Source of the DNA: Opitutales bacterium
GTDB taxonomy: Bacteria > Verrucomicrobiota > Verrucomicrobiia > Opitutales > UBA953
Direction of reading: 5' to 3'
Assembly: GCA_024697185.1 (NCBI GenBank)
Contig: JAILGB010000029.1
Coordinates: 1 to 64,000, forward strand
DNA length: 64,000 nucleotides
The notes under the pieces were generated by a model. That model was not told where the DNA came from. It did not search any database and worked only from the letters and a program-made list of their open reading frames with translations. Below are positions 1 to 10,400 of this stretch, in pieces (positions within the stretch are counted from its first letter, which is position 1; each line of letters begins with the position of its first letter). Made by a program: the position numbers and the translations under genes.

Positions 1-375
1 AAAAAAGTTTTGGGCACGAGCGCTGCGAGCAAAAACAAACCAGTGTAAGAGAAACACGAGCGGCAAAAAAAGCGCAAAATCGAGAGAATTGAATATCATA
101 AAGCAAAAATTTTTATAATATTCAAAATGTCAAAAAAAAAAAACGAAGGGCAAGTGAAAATCCCCGCTTCGGCTTTTCGTGCTCGGATTGGCGGGGACGG
201 CGGAAGCGGGAATCGTGCGTGGAAACCCTCTAAAAAATCTTTGTGTCTCTGTGTTAAAAAATAAAAGCGCGCGTTCCCGCGGTGCCGTTCCCGCGTTCCC
301 GGTTGCCTTGCGGTTTTCACGGGAACGGACGTTTGCCGGCTGCGGGGCTTTGGTGCGCGTGGGAAATTTTTTTAC
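1..375. other. Gene-free left edge of the window
   Basis: No convincing gene is visible here. Short open frames on both strands are low in complexity and have no recognisable protein signature. The stretch from about 160 to 215 contains an imperfect inverted repeat (arms close to CCCGCTTC and GAAGCGGG), and about 268-340 carries a tight group of GTTCCCG / GGGAAC elements like those found throughout the window. It is probably the upstream region of the fucose genes. Confidence 0.5.
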
Positions 376-404
376 TTTTAAGTTTTGGACGGCGCTCTTA
401 TAAT
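376..404 (+). promoter_or_regulatory. Weak candidate promoter for fucP
   Basis: A perfect TATAAT lies at 399-404, about 97 bases before the fucP start codon. The hexamer 17 bases upstream (TTTTAA, 376-381) is a poor -35, so an activator would be expected if this is the fucose-responsive promoter. No operator was recognised. Confidence 0.35.
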
Positions 405-500
405 AGTGCTTGTTGCTTTAGAACGTTTTTTGTGTCCCGTGACTTTTTGTCTGTCGTTTTTGTCTGTCGTTTTTTTGTTTCAACTTATCCCTTAAAAATT

Positions 501-2084
501 ATGTTAAATTCCAATTCTCGCGTCGTTCCCGGCGTTTTTCTCGTGCCGTTTGTCATGCTGGTCTCCTGCTTTATGTTGTGGGGGCTTTTGAACAATATGA
601 CGGACAATCTGGTGCCCGCTTTCCAAAAGATTTTTACGATGGACCAGTCGAAGGCGGGTTTGGTCCAGGTCGCCTTTTACGGGGCGTATGCGGTTTTGGC
701 GATTTTTGCGTCGATTTTGATTGAGGAGTTTTCCTATCGTGTCGGTGTTTTGATCGGGCTTGGCATTTATATTGTCGGCGCGTTGTTATATATTCCGGCG
801 TGTATTCATCAGAGTTTCAACATTTATTTCATCGCGATTTTTGTGGTGGCGAGCGGCTGTTCGCTCTTGGAGACGACGTGCAATCCCTATGTTTTGGCGA
901 TGGGGGACAAGGGCACGGCGGTTCGGCGTTTGAATTTTGCGCAGATGTTCAATCCCGTCGGTTCGATGTTGGGAATCGTGTTGGCGCAGCAGTTGATTTT
1001 GGCGAATCTGAATCCGGCGACGGCGGACGAGCGTGCGCTGATGCCGGCGGAGCAGCTTTCGGAAATTGTCCACCACGAATTGTTCTGGGTCTGCGCTCCC
1101 TATGTCGGTCTGTGCGCGGTGGCGTTGGGCATCTGGTTGTTTTTCCTGTTTAACAAAAGCGCCGCAGATGCGGAAAAAATCGCCGACGCTCCCGCGGAAT
1201 CGTCCGGTGGTGTTCCCGCGGAATCTGCCGTTCCTGTGGCGGGCAAGGGGCTTCAGCGCGTTGCGGTCGCGGCGCTTTTCAGTTTGATCCCGTTGACGGC
1301 ACTTTACTTTGCGTTCCCGGAGATGAACAAGGTCGTCTGGATTTTGTTGGGCATGTTGGGGCCGGTCGCGTATTTGCTGGTGACTTCGTCTTATCGTGAG
1401 ATTTTGTTTTCGCTCTTAAAAAAGCCGCGCTATTGGTTTGGCGTCGTTGCGCAGTTTTTCTATGTCGGCGTGCAGATTGCGGCGTGGACCTGGCTCAATG
1501 TCTATTGCCAAAAGGAAATGGGCGTGACGGCGGCGGAGGCGGCGACCTATTACACGATTTCGATCGTCTTGTTCATTTCTTGCCGTTGGGTTGCGACATT
1601 TTTGATGAAATATTTCAATCCTGCGACGATGATGTCGGTATTTGCTGTGGCGGCGATTGCAGCCTGCTTCGGGGTGATGTATCTGCCGGCGGAAACCTTG
1701 TTTGAGGTCGGCGGCGTCCGTTTCGCCCCCAATGTGCTTTGTCTGATCGCGATGTCGGGCTGCATGAGCCTGATGTTCCCGACGATTTACGGGATCGCGC
1801 TCGGCGGTCTCGACAAAAAAGAGGTCAAGCTCGGCGCGTCGGGTTTGATCATCGCGATTCTCGGCGGTGCGATCATCACGCCGTGGATGTCGGATATTAT
1901 CGGCAGCACGGATTCGCTGTGGCTCTCGCTTACAAACGGGATTTTTGACGGGACGTGGGACAGCAATCTCAAAACCTCGTCGGCGGCGGTCCGTGCGGCG
2001 TTTGTCGTTCCCGCGATTTGTTTTGCGGTGGTGCTCGCCTACGCTTTAATTTTTCGCAAAACGGAAAAAGCTGTGACAAAATAA
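501..2084 (+). CDS. fucP: L-fucose:H+ symporter FucP (MFS)
   Basis: Inner-membrane major facilitator that brings L-fucose into the cell with protons. The product is 527 aa with about 12 hydrophobic segments. FucP-family signatures are clear: [15 protein letters not shown] at residues 31-45 in the first helical region, then [14 protein letters not shown] followed by [14 protein letters not shown]. It is longer than E. coli FucP (438 aa). Part of the excess is a central cytoplasmic loop (about residues 218-255) rich in Ala/Pro/Ser with VPAES-type words encoded by the GTTCCCG element. The ATG at 501 was chosen because the fold begins right after it; the frame is open back to 282 but that extension is not protein-like. 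No Shine-Dalgarno is seen. It lies 37 bases before fucI and is first in the fucose cluster. Confidence 0.93.
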   Translation: MLNSNSRVVPGVFLVPFVMLVSCFMLWGLLNNMTDNLVPAFQKIFTMDQSKAGLVQVAFYGAYAVLAIFASILIEEFSYRVGVLIGLGIYIVGALLYIPACIHQSFNIYFIAIFVVASGCSLLETTCNPYVLAMGDKGTAVRRLNFAQMFNPVGSMLGIVLAQQLILANLNPATADERALMPAEQLSEIVHHELFWVCAPYVGLCAVALGIWLFFLFNKSAADAEKIADAPAESSGGVPAESAVPVAGKGLQRVAVAALFSLIPLTALYFAFPEMNKVVWILLGMLGPVAYLLVTSSYREILFSLLKKPRYWFGVVAQFFYVGVQIAAWTWLNVYCQKEMGVTAAEAATYYTISIVLFISCRWVATFLMKYFNPATMMSVFAVAAIAACFGVMYLPAETLFEVGGVRFAPNVLCLIAMSGCMSLMFPTIYGIALGGLDKKEVKLGASGLIIAILGGAIITPWMSDIIGSTDSLWLSLTNGIFDGTWDSNLKTSSAAVRAAFVVPAICFAVVLAYALIFRKTEKAVTK

Positions 2085-2121
2085 AGGCATCCGATTCTTT
2101 TTATTTTCAACAATTAAAACT

Positions 2122-3903
2122 ATGAAATACGATACATTACCTACAATTGGAATTCGTCCGACGATTGACGGGCGCCGTCTCGGTGTTCGCGAGTCCTTGG
2201 AGGACCAAACGATGAATATGGCGAAAGCCGCCGCGGCGCTTATCGAGGCGAACGTCAGGCACGCCAACGGCCAGCCGGTCAAATGCATCATCGCCGACAC
2301 GTGTATCGGCGGTCCCGCGGAGGCTGCCGCCGCCAATCAGAAGTTTCGTGAAAACAATGTCGGTTGCTCGCTCGCGGTGACGCCGTGCTGGTGTTATATC
2401 ACGGAGACTTTTGAGACGGATGCGACGATCCCGAAGGCAATCTGGGGCTTTAACGGCACGGAGCGTCCGGGCGCGGTCTATCTCGCGGCGGCGCTCGCCG
2501 GCTATGCCCAAAAGGGCGTTCCCGCGTTTTCGATCTACGGCCATGACGTTCAGGACGCCAACGACACCTCGATCCCGGAAGACGTCGCCGAAAAAATCCT
2601 GCGCTTCGCCCGCGCCGGTCTCGCGGTGGCGACTTTGCGCGGCAAAGGCTATCTGTCGATCGGCGGTTGCGCGATGGGTATCGCGGGCTCGATCCTCGAC
2701 CATTCGTTTTGGGAAAGCTATCTCGGGATGCGCGTGCAGCCTGTCGATATGACGGAAGTCCGCCGCCGTATGGATCTCGGGATTTACGACAAAAAAGAAT
2801 TTGAGCTCGCGATGGAGTGGGCAAAAAAATATGTCAAGATCGGTCCCGACCGCAACCGTCCCGACCTCGTGCTTTCGGCGGAGGAAAAGGAACGCACCTT
2901 GCGCGAATCGATTTTGATGACGATTATTTTCCGCGACATGATGCATGGCAATCCGCATTTGAAGACGATCGACCGTGAGGAGGAAGGCCTGGGCTTCAAT
3001 GCGATTTGCGGCGGTTTCCAAGGTCAGCGCCACTGGACGGACTATTATCCCAACGGCGACATGGCGGAATCGATCCTCAACAGCACTTTTGACTGGAACG
3101 GCCCGCGCGAGTCGATCCCGTTTGCGACGGAAAACGACGCGATGAATGGCGTCTGCATGCTGCTCTTGCACCAGTTGACGGGTCAGGCTGCCTGCTTCTC
3201 CGACATTCGTACCTATTGGTCGCCGGACGCGGTCAAGCGCGTTACCGGATACACGATGGAGGGACACGCCAAAAACGGCATCATGCACCTTATCAATTCG
3301 GGCTCGACGGCTCTCGACGGCAATATGCAATCGACGGGCGTTGACGGCAAGCCGCTGATGAAAAAGACGGGCGAGACAACCTGGCAGGATATTGACGCGA
3401 TGATGGCGGCTTCGGAATGGTGCCCCGCCAATCGCGAATATTTCCGCGGCGGAGGCTATTCTCTGCACTTTGTCTCCAAGGGCGATGTTCCCGTGACGAT
3501 GATCCGCATGAATCTCGTCAAAGGTCAGGGACCGGTCCTCGTTGTCGCGGAAGGCTATACCTGTTCGTTGCCGGAAAACGTCAACAAGGTGCTCGACGAC
3601 CGCACCGACCCGGGATGGCCGACCACATGGTTCGCGCCGATTCTCACGGGCAAGGGCGCGTTCACGGATGTTTATTCGGTGATGGCGAATATGGGCGCGA
3701 ATCACGGCGCTTGGACTTACGGACATGTCGGCGCGGACGTTATCACGCTCGCTTCAATGCTCCGCATCCCCGTTTATGCGCACAACGTCGCCGAAGACAA
3801 GGTTTATCGTCCTGCCGCGTGGAATCTTTTCGGCACGGCGGACGCCGAGGGTGCGGATTTCCGCGCCTGTGCCAACTTCGGTCCGATCTACGGCAAATAT
3901 TGA
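2122..3903 (+). CDS. fucI: L-fucose isomerase
   Basis: Cytoplasmic aldose-ketose isomerase converting L-fucose to L-fuculose (it commonly also accepts D-arabinose), Mn2+-dependent and hexameric in the family. The product is 593 aa; E. coli FucI is 591. The three metal/catalytic residues fall at the same numbers as in the E. coli enzyme: Glu337 in [10 protein letters not shown], Asp361 in FSDIRTYW and His528 in [11 protein letters not shown]. The strongly conserved [16 protein letters not shown] block is intact. It follows fucP by 37 bases with an A/T-rich leader and no Shine-Dalgarno, and is followed by a terminator-like hairpin at 3921-3966, so fucP-fucI may be a separate transcription unit from fucK-fucA-fucU. 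Confidence 0.97.
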   Translation: MKYDTLPTIGIRPTIDGRRLGVRESLEDQTMNMAKAAAALIEANVRHANGQPVKCIIADTCIGGPAEAAAANQKFRENNVGCSLAVTPCWCYITETFETDATIPKAIWGFNGTERPGAVYLAAALAGYAQKGVPAFSIYGHDVQDANDTSIPEDVAEKILRFARAGLAVATLRGKGYLSIGGCAMGIAGSILDHSFWESYLGMRVQPVDMTEVRRRMDLGIYDKKEFELAMEWAKKYVKIGPDRNRPDLVLSAEEKERTLRESILMTIIFRDMMHGNPHLKTIDREEEGLGFNAICGGFQGQRHWTDYYPNGDMAESILNSTFDWNGPRESIPFATENDAMNGVCMLLLHQLTGQAACFSDIRTYWSPDAVKRVTGYTMEGHAKNGIMHLINSGSTALDGNMQSTGVDGKPLMKKTGETTWQDIDAMMAASEWCPANREYFRGGGYSLHFVSKGDVPVTMIRMNLVKGQGPVLVVAEGYTCSLPENVNKVLDDRTDPGWPTTWFAPILTGKGAFTDVYSVMANMGANHGAWTYGHVGADVITLASMLRIPVYAHNVAEDKVYRPAAWNLFGTADAEGADFRACANFGPIYGKY

Positions 3904-3920
3904 TAACTTGCCGTCCCTGA

Positions 3921-3966
3921 AAAAAGGCGTTCCTGCAAAAAAGAAAAATCGCGGGAACGCCTTTTC
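3921..3966 (+). terminator. Terminator hairpin built from the iterated element
   Basis: GGCGTTCCTGC (3926-3936) pairs with GCGGGAACGCC (3951-3961), all Watson-Crick except one G-U. The arms are flanked by A-runs before and TTTT after. The arms are themselves copies of the window-wide GTTCCCGC/GCGGGAAC element. It follows the fucI stop by about 20 bases. Confidence 0.7.
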
Positions 3967-3992
3967 ACATTTCCGAAACACTTGAAAAAAAA

Positions 3993-4021
3993 TCGACAGT
4001 TTTTTGGAATTTTAGTAGAAT
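3993..4021 (+). promoter_or_regulatory. Candidate promoter for fucK-fucA-fucU
   Basis: TCGACA (3993-3998), 17-base spacer, TAGAAT (4016-4021). It lies between the fucI terminator and the fucK start at 4082 and predicts a leader of about 55 bases. Confidence 0.55.
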
Positions 4022-4081
4022 ATTCTTGCGTTCCCGTTGCGGGCGCGAAACTTTTTTGTCAAAAAAACAAACCCTGAAAAA

Positions 4082-5488
4082 ATGTTAGTCCTCTGTCTTG
4101 ACTGTGGCGCGACCAATGTGCGCGCAATGCTTGTTGATAATACGGGGAAAATTGTGGCGAAGGCCTCTTCGCCCAACGCCACCGTTCCCGCAGCTGAAAA
4201 TGCGGAGTTTCACCATTGGGACGCCGACCGGATTTTGTCCCAGTTGACGGACTGCGCGCGCAAGGCGCTGGCGGATGCCGATCCCGCGAGCGTCAAGGCG
4301 ATCACGATCACAACCTTTGGCGTGGACGGTGCGCTCGTCGATGCGCAGGGCAATCTGCTCTATCCTGTGATCTCGTGGAAATGCCCGCGGACGGCGGCGG
4401 TGATGAAAACGATTGGCAAATATATTTCCCAAGAGGAACTCAACCGCATTTCCGGCGTCGGAGCGTTTGCGTTCAACACGATTTACAAACTCGTCTGGCT
4501 CAAGGAAAACCGCCCGGAGCTTTTGGACAAGGCAGCCGCGTGGCTTTTTATCTCCAACTTGCTCGCCTATCGTCTGACGGGCGTGATGGCGACAGACCGG
4601 ACGATGGCGGGAACATCGCAGCTGACGGATTTGGCAAGCGGGGATTTTTCAGAAAAAATCCTCACGGCGCTCGGCTTGAAGAAATCCCTGTTCCCGCGTA
4701 TGGTCAACGCCGGTGAGATTATCGGCGGGCTGACGGCAGCGGCGGCGGAGCGGCTCGGTGTTCCCGCGGGAACGCCCGTGGTCTCGACCGGGCACGACAC
4801 GCAGTTTGCGGTTTTCGGCTCCGGAGCCGGAAAGGACGAGCCGGTGCTCTCGTCGGGAACGTGGGAGATTTTGATGGCGCGTTCCTCAGGCGCGCAGCTT
4901 TCCGCCGAAGACTACAAAGACGGCGCGACAGCGGAGCTTGACGGCGATCCCGCTCTGCGCAATCCCGGTTTGCAGTGGCTCGGTTCGGGCATTATCGAAT
5001 GGGTCAAAGCTCTTTTTTACAAAGGCGAATCCTATGACACGATGGACGCCGAAGCGGCGCAGATCCCGCCCGGTTGCAACGGTGTGAAACTCGTTCCCGA
5101 CTTTTTGCCGACCGATCCCGAAGGCGGCGCGATTACGGGACTGGTGCTCGGGCGTTCCCGCGCGCACATCTATCGTGCGGCGATGGAAGCGTTGACCTGG
5201 CGTCTGAAATCGCGTTTGGCGCGGCTTGAGATCGTCGGCGGCTTTAAAAGCGACAGCCTTGTCCTCGTCGGCGGCGGCGCACGCAACAAGATTTGGACGC
5301 AGATCCGCGCGGATATTTTGGGCATCCCCGTCAAAGTCTCCGAAGTCTCGGAAAGCACCGTGCTCGGTGCCGCTATGTTCGCATTTGCCGGCATCGGCGC
5401 GTTCCCGTCACCCGAATCCGTCCGCGAAGCCTTCGGCATCCGCTACACGACCTATCTTCCCGGTAAACAGGATTATTCAAACCTCTAA
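4082..5488 (+). CDS. fucK: L-fuculokinase (FGGY kinase)
   Basis: ATP-dependent kinase that turns L-fuculose into L-fuculose-1-phosphate. The product is 468 aa (E. coli FucK is 472). The FGGY-family nucleotide-binding start LDCGATN is at residues 6-12, followed by TTFGVDGALVD and ISWKCPRTAAVM. The C-terminal domain has TGHDTQFAVFGSG and SSGTWEILMARS, words that match FucK rather than the related rhamnulokinase. The ATG at 4082 starts exactly at the conserved beta strand; the frame extends upstream to 4037 but with unlikely sequence. It has its own candidate promoter and is followed 27 bases later by fucA. Confidence 0.95.
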   Translation: MLVLCLDCGATNVRAMLVDNTGKIVAKASSPNATVPAAENAEFHHWDADRILSQLTDCARKALADADPASVKAITITTFGVDGALVDAQGNLLYPVISWKCPRTAAVMKTIGKYISQEELNRISGVGAFAFNTIYKLVWLKENRPELLDKAAAWLFISNLLAYRLTGVMATDRTMAGTSQLTDLASGDFSEKILTALGLKKSLFPRMVNAGEIIGGLTAAAAERLGVPAGTPVVSTGHDTQFAVFGSGAGKDEPVLSSGTWEILMARSSGAQLSAEDYKDGATAELDGDPALRNPGLQWLGSGIIEWVKALFYKGESYDTMDAEAAQIPPGCNGVKLVPDFLPTDPEGGAITGLVLGRSRAHIYRAAMEALTWRLKSRLARLEIVGGFKSDSLVLVGGGARNKIWTQIRADILGIPVKVSEVSESTVLGAAMFAFAGIGAFPSPESVREAFGIRYTTYLPGKQDYSNL

Positions 5489-5515
5489 ACTTTAACATTC
5501 AAAAAATCAAATATC

Positions 5516-6340
5516 ATGAGCGATTCAAAAACCGATTGGTCCATCAAACCCGAACTCCCGGATCGTGTGTTCCCGTGGGAAAAATACGACCCGCAAACAC
5601 GCGAGGAAGTCGAGGCGTTTTTTAACAGCCCCGAAATCCGCGTCATCAAGGAACGCATGTGCGATATGGGACGCCGCCTGTGGCAGCGCGAATATGTTGA
5701 CGGGAACGGCGGAAATATTTCCGTGCGCGTCGCAAAAAATCTTTTGCTGTGTTCACCGACGCTTTGTTCCAAGGGCTTTATGACACCTGAAGACATTTGT
5801 ATGGTCGATATGGAAGCCCGCCAAAAAGCCGGCATCCGTCCTTCGACGAGTGAAGTCAAAACGCATATCGCGATGATGAAGTCCGTCGGGGTCAATTCGT
5901 GCATTCACGCGCACCCGCCGCACTGCAACGCGTTTTTGTTCGCGGGTATCGTGCCGCCGTCGGGCATCAATCCCGAAGCCGACATCTTTCTCGGACACAT
6001 CGCGCTCGCGCCCTACGGCACTCCGGGCTCGCCCGAAACGGCGGAGGCGGTCGCCAAGGCTGCGAAACAATCGACGGTCGTCTTTATGGAAAACCACGGC
6101 GTCATCACCGGCGCACGCCATGTCGAAGAAGCCGAATGGTTTATGGAAAACGCGGACGCCTATTGCCGCATGGTGCTCCTGGCGGACGCCCACAAAGCGC
6201 CGCTCAACCAAGTCGGTCCCGAAGGCGTGGCAGATTTCTTGGCGATTCGCAAATCAATCGGCTATAGCGTTCCCGAAAACCAACCGCTTTACAACATGGA
6301 AACTTATGCCGGATACAAACTCGGCAAATCTGGAAAATAA
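5516..6340 (+). CDS. fucA: L-fuculose-1-phosphate aldolase (class II aldolase)
   Basis: Zinc-dependent aldolase cleaving L-fuculose-1-phosphate to dihydroxyacetone phosphate and L-lactaldehyde. The expected class II residues are present: catalytic/metal Glu113 in PSTSEVKTH, zinc ligands His131 and His133 in IHAHPPH, and His194 in MENHG. The phosphate-binding GNGGNISVR motif is present. At 274 aa it is about 60 residues longer than E. coli FucA; the extra length is an N-terminal extension of about 55 residues rich in charged residues and a longer C terminus. Position between fucK and fucU makes the substrate assignment strong even though the sequence is closer to the broad aldolase/adducin family than to enterobacterial FucA. 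Confidence 0.88.
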   Translation: MSDSKTDWSIKPELPDRVFPWEKYDPQTREEVEAFFNSPEIRVIKERMCDMGRRLWQREYVDGNGGNISVRVAKNLLLCSPTLCSKGFMTPEDICMVDMEARQKAGIRPSTSEVKTHIAMMKSVGVNSCIHAHPPHCNAFLFAGIVPPSGINPEADIFLGHIALAPYGTPGSPETAEAVAKAAKQSTVVFMENHGVITGARHVEEAEWFMENADAYCRMVLLADAHKAPLNQVGPEGVADFLAIRKSIGYSVPENQPLYNMETYAGYKLGKSGK

Positions 6341-6358
6341 CTTAAAAGTTTTGAAAAT

Positions 6359-6778
6359 ATGTTAAAAGGAATCTCTCCGTTTATCAGTCCGGATCTCCTT
6401 AAGATCCTCGCGCAAATGGGACACGGCGACGAGATCGTCATCTCGGACGCGCATTTCCCGGCGCACACCTTCAATCCGACGGTCGTGCGCGCCGACGGCG
6501 TTCCCGCGGACAAACTGCTCGCGGGCATTGTGCCGCTGTTCGAACTCGACGCCTATGCCGTTCCCGTGATCATGATGGAAGCCGTTCCCGGCGATTCGCT
6601 CGATCCCGCCGTCGAGGAAAAATATCGGAAGGCGCTCGCCTACGACGGAAAAATCGAACGCATGGAACGCTACGCTTTTTACGAACGCGCAAAAAAAGCT
6701 TTCGCGGTCGTCATCTCCGGTGAGACGGCAAAATACGGAAATATAATTTTGAAAAAAGGGGTTACGCTTTGTTCGTAA
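6359..6778 (+). CDS. fucU: L-fucose mutarotase
   Basis: Interconverts the alpha and beta anomers of L-fucose to feed the isomerase. The product is 139 aa (E. coli FucU is 140) and carries the family hallmarks [17 protein letters not shown] with catalytic His22, PLFELDAY, and the C-terminal [16 protein letters not shown]...[10 protein letters not shown] block. It starts 18 bases after the fucA stop and ends the fucose cluster. No lactaldehyde reductase or dehydrogenase gene and no fucose regulator is seen nearby, so those functions must be encoded elsewhere. Confidence 0.96.
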   Translation: MLKGISPFISPDLLKILAQMGHGDEIVISDAHFPAHTFNPTVVRADGVPADKLLAGIVPLFELDAYAVPVIMMEAVPGDSLDPAVEEKYRKALAYDGKIERMERYAFYERAKKAFAVVISGETAKYGNIILKKGVTLCS

Positions 6779-6927
6779 AAAAATAAATTAAATCTGTAGT
6801 TTTGCGTTATTGTTTCAGGCTTAAAATTTTTGAGCAAAAATTTTATAATTTCTCTTGCAATATTTGTTTGAGTGTTTTTTAATTTATTTATTGAAAGACT
6901 CGCTGTTAACTAAGTAAAAATTAAGTT

Positions 6928-6954
6928 TTGACAATTATTTAACACAAATAAAAG
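6928..6954 (+). promoter_or_regulatory. Weak candidate promoter for the H1-like gene
   Basis: A perfect TTGACA at 6928-6933 is followed after 15 bases by TAAAAG (6949-6954). It lies in a 248-base AT-rich gap (6779-7026) in which no gene is visible. A second TATAAT at 6844-6849 lacks a good -35. Confidence 0.35.
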
Positions 6955-7026
6955 ATTCAGGAAATAGTCGAGAAATACCCCAAGCCTTTTTTCTCAAACT
7001 AATAATAACCAACTATAATATATATT

Positions 7027-7335
7027 ATGGCAACACCTAAAAAACCTACGGCAAAAAAACCTGCTCCCGCCAAGAAGGCTGCTCCGGCGAAAAAAGCTGC
7101 TCCTGCTAAGAAAGCCGCTCCCGCCAAGAAAGCTGCTCCGGCTAAGAAAGCTGCTCCCGCCAAGAAGGCTGCTCCGGCTAAGAAGGCCGCTCCCGCCAAG
7201 AAGGCTGCTCCGGCTAAGAAAGCCGCTCCCGCAAAAGCTGCTCCGGCGAAGAAGGCTCCGTGCAAGAAGGCTGCTTGCAAAGCCGCTCCCGCCAAGAAGG
7301 CTTGCGGTTGCAAAAAAGCTTGTGCGAAGAAATAA
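7027..7335 (+). CDS. Histone H1-like Lys/Ala/Pro-repeat DNA-binding protein
   Basis: Small, very basic, low-complexity protein of 102 aa. After a short N terminus (MATPKKPTAKK) it consists of about eight perfect tandem AAPAKK hexapeptides, resembling the C-terminal tails of eukaryotic H1 and bacterial H1-like proteins (HctB/AlgP style) that coat and compact DNA. The last 26 residues change character and contain five cysteines (APCKKAACK ... ACGCKKACAKK), which is unusual for this class. It has its own AT-rich upstream region and is followed by a good terminator, so it is probably monocistronic. DNA compaction is inferred from composition only. Confidence 0.8.
   Translation: MATPKKPTAKKPAPAKKAAPAKKAAPAKKAAPAKKAAPAKKAAPAKKAAPAKKAAPAKKAAPAKKAAPAKAAPAKKAPCKKAACKAAPAKKACGCKKACAKK
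7078..7221 (+). repeat. 18-bp tandem repeats encoding AAPAKK
   Basis: About eight contiguous 18-bp units encoding Ala-Ala-Pro-Ala-Lys-Lys, differing only at third codon positions (GCTCCCGCCAAG versus GCTCCGGCTAAG). Such repeats can change copy number by slippage without breaking the frame. Confidence 0.85.
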
Positions 7336-7352
7336 GTTTTTTGCCGTTTTTG

Positions 7353-7386
7353 AAAAGCGTCGCTCCCGAGGGCGGCGCTTTTTTTA
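7353..7386 (+). terminator. Rho-independent terminator after the H1-like gene
   Basis: AGCGTCGC and GCGGCGCT form a stem around the loop TCCCGAGG, with one G-U pair, followed by TTTTTTT. It lies about 20 bases after the stop codon. Confidence 0.8.
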
Positions 7387-7391
7387 TAAGG

Positions 7392-7421
7392 TTTATGAAG
7401 CTGATCCAAAAATCGTATAAT
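7392..7421 (+). promoter_or_regulatory. Candidate leaderless promoter of recB
   Basis: TATAAT at 7416-7421 with only six bases before the ATG at 7428, preceded by a weak -35 (TTTATG at 7392-7397, 18-base spacer). The predicted transcription start coincides with the start codon. Confidence 0.5.
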
Positions 7422-7427
7422 TAAACT

Positions 7428-10400
7428 ATGGAAGACATTTTAGACTTGAGCAGGTCGGGCGTCATCGAAGCTTCTGCGGGAACGGGAAAGACTTGGACCA
7501 TCAATGAGATTTATAAAAGTTTGATCCTCGGGAAAAAATATTATGGGGCGGATTTGGCGGAGGATAAAAAAGCGGAAAAGATTGATCCCTGCAAGGTCGG
7601 CGAGATTTTGGTCGTGACGTTTACCAACGCGGCGACGGCGGAGTTGCGGGAACGCATCCAAAGCGGGATCGAAAAAGAGTTGGGAAACGCAAATCTGTCC
7701 GAAGAAGACAGCGTGCTGCTCCGCCTGGCATCAATGAGCTTTGACGAAGCGCACATTAGCACGATCCATTCATTTTGTCACGAGATCTTAACACAATTTT
7801 CCACCGAATGCGGTTTGCCGGACCGGCTTGAAATCGAGACGGACATTTCCGCGCAACGGGAATATTTTGCCGGGAAATATTGCGCCGCGAAAGTTTTGCA
7901 GGGCGGGGACGATTTTTGGAAAACGGCGGCGGAGCTTGTGGCGGGAATTTGGAAAGAGCAGGAAAAGCATTTGGGCAAACTGTCGGTGGGCAAAGCCGAC
8001 GGAGTTCACAGCGCGGCGAAGAAAAATTATGAAACGGCAATGGGGGAGGGTTTTGAACTTTGGACGAATTTTCGCAAACGCCAAATCATCCAGACCGCGA
8101 CGATTTCCCATGATGAGACTTTGAGAATTTTGCAGGAGGCGTTGGAAAAAAATCCGGCGATCGCCCGAGAAATTTCCAAACGCTACAAAGTCGCGCTCAT
8201 CGATGAGGCGCAGGACACCGACGATATCCAGGCGGATATTTTCAAACGCATTTTTTGGGAAAACAAAAACAGCCGGCTTTTTTATATCGGCGATCCCAAG
8301 CAGTCGATTTATTCTTTTAGAGGCGGCGATGTGAAGTCTTATGAAAAAATGAGGGAGGAGATTTTGTCGGCGGGAACGAAAGTTTTTTCTCTCGGCAAAA
8401 ATTTTCGCTCAACCCAAGCTATCATCGACGGCGTGAACCGGCTTTTTAAGGGAGAGTCGGAGCCGGAGACTTCTATTTTCACTGAAAAATTTAACGAGTT
8501 TGGCGGGAACGACGGGAAATTTCCCGTTCCCAAATGCGAAAAAGGTTTCAAGGAAGGTGAAGCGCCGTTTGACTGCAAAAAGGCATTTTATTACCTGGAC
8601 ATCAACGCGGAGGGCAAGCTGATCCCGATGATTGTCCGCTTGGTCCGGGAAAAGGGCGTTCCCGCCAGCCGCATCGCGGTTTTGGCAAAAGGGAATGAGA
8701 CTTTGCGAAAATATCGGAAAGAGCTCATGAAAGAGGGCGTTCCCGCCGTTTGCACGGGAGAAGAGTCGGTGTATTCAACCGTGGAGGCGAAGTTATTTTT
8801 AAATCTTTTGAAAGGAATCAACGGCGACTTGGGCGCGGAAGAATTGAATTATGTCTATGCCTCAAAACTTTTTTGCGGCGAAGTCGCGGACGGCGAAGGC
8901 GCGGATGACGATTTCCGGGAACGGCTTTGGGAGGCGCGGCAGATTTGGAGCAAAAACGGAATCCTGCAGGCGATCGAAAATTTGGACGCGAAATATTCCA
9001 TCTATGAAAATCTGGCGCGACCCGCGGGAACGACGGAAAAAGATCCGCAGGCGGTTTCAGATTTCAAACAAGTCTTGGAACTGACGGCAAAAGAGATCGC
9101 GTTAAACAATTGGGGCATCGAACAAACGATAGAGTCGGTCCAGAAAGCTGTCACCGCTGAAGACAATAACGGTTGGAATAAAAGCGGCGGGAACGTCGAA
9201 GAGAGCCAGCTGATACGTCTGTCGGGCGGGAAGGACGCCGTGCAGCTTTCGACAATCTATAAAAGCAAAGGCTTGGAATACGACATCGTTTTCCTGCCGG
9301 ATTTGACGGAAATCAAATATACAAAAAAGAACAAGCCGGAATTTAAAATCAGCGACGACCGGGAAAGTCTGCTGTTCAAAGATTTGAACGAAAAAGAATT
9401 TGAGAATCTTTTTTCCCGCGCCAATCTTCAAGATACGGCGTGCCTCGTTTATGTCGCCTTAACGCGCGCCAAATATTTTTGCGTCGTGTTCGACGATTCT
9501 CCAAATGATGACAAAAAGTCGTCGTATATGAAGGATTTGGCTAAGCGTTTGCGGGAAAATGGCGATTGCGAATCCTGGACTTTTGGCGGGAACGCGTCCG
9601 CTTGGGGGACGGTGGATGAGATTGCCGCGCATTTGCCGGCGATCCCGCTCGAAAAGCCCAAGAAGGAAGCGTTCGATTATGACAAAATCTTGCGGCAGAA
9701 TGAAGCGTTGCGCCAGCGGCGTTTTAAGGATTGTTGGGGCTTGTCGAGTTACAGCGGTCTTATGAAAAGCCACGAGGCGGAAGCGTCCGCGGAGGAGGAG
9801 GCGCTCTCGTCCGTGCACGAGGATTCGCCCGTCGCCGACAACGGGAACGCCCGTTCCCGCGGGAACGGAACAAAGGGCGAAAAAAAATACCGCCGGGAAA
9901 AACACACAGAGCAGATTCCCGCGGGAACGACATTCGGGAGCGAGGTGCATTCGATTTTTGAAAAAATCGATTTTGCCGATCCCGACACAGGACTCGATTC
10001 CTGGCGCGACACCAACGGCAGTTTCAAGCCGGAAGTCGCCGCCATCGTCGCCGATATGGTTAAAAAAACATTGGAGCTGAAAATCGCCGGCGACAAAAGA
10101 ATCCGCGATTTTGACTGCCGGCGCGATGTGCGCCGCGAAATGGAGTTTTATCTCTCGCTCGCATCCCAAGAAAATTTTGTTGAATCCATGGGAGCGGCAT
10201 TGCGGGACAGCGGGAACGGCGTTTATCAAAAAACCTACGGGCGCTTTTTTGAAAACAAATCGAAGTTTTGCAAAAAGCTTGAAGGTTTGCTGACGGGATC
10301 GATTGATGCTGTTTTGCGAGATGGCGAGCGCTATTACATCGTCGATTGGAAGACGAATATCGTAAGAAGCGATGCGTTTGAAATTTGCGAATCCGACATC

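Noticed and set aside
282..500. N-terminal extension of fucP by 73 codons
   Set aside because: The extension is Arg/Cys/Phe-rich, unlike any transporter start; the fold begins at the ATG at 501.
2137..3726. A 529-codon open frame antisense to fucI
   Set aside because: It is a shadow of the strong codon bias of fucI; the product is rich in Arg/His without any domain signature.
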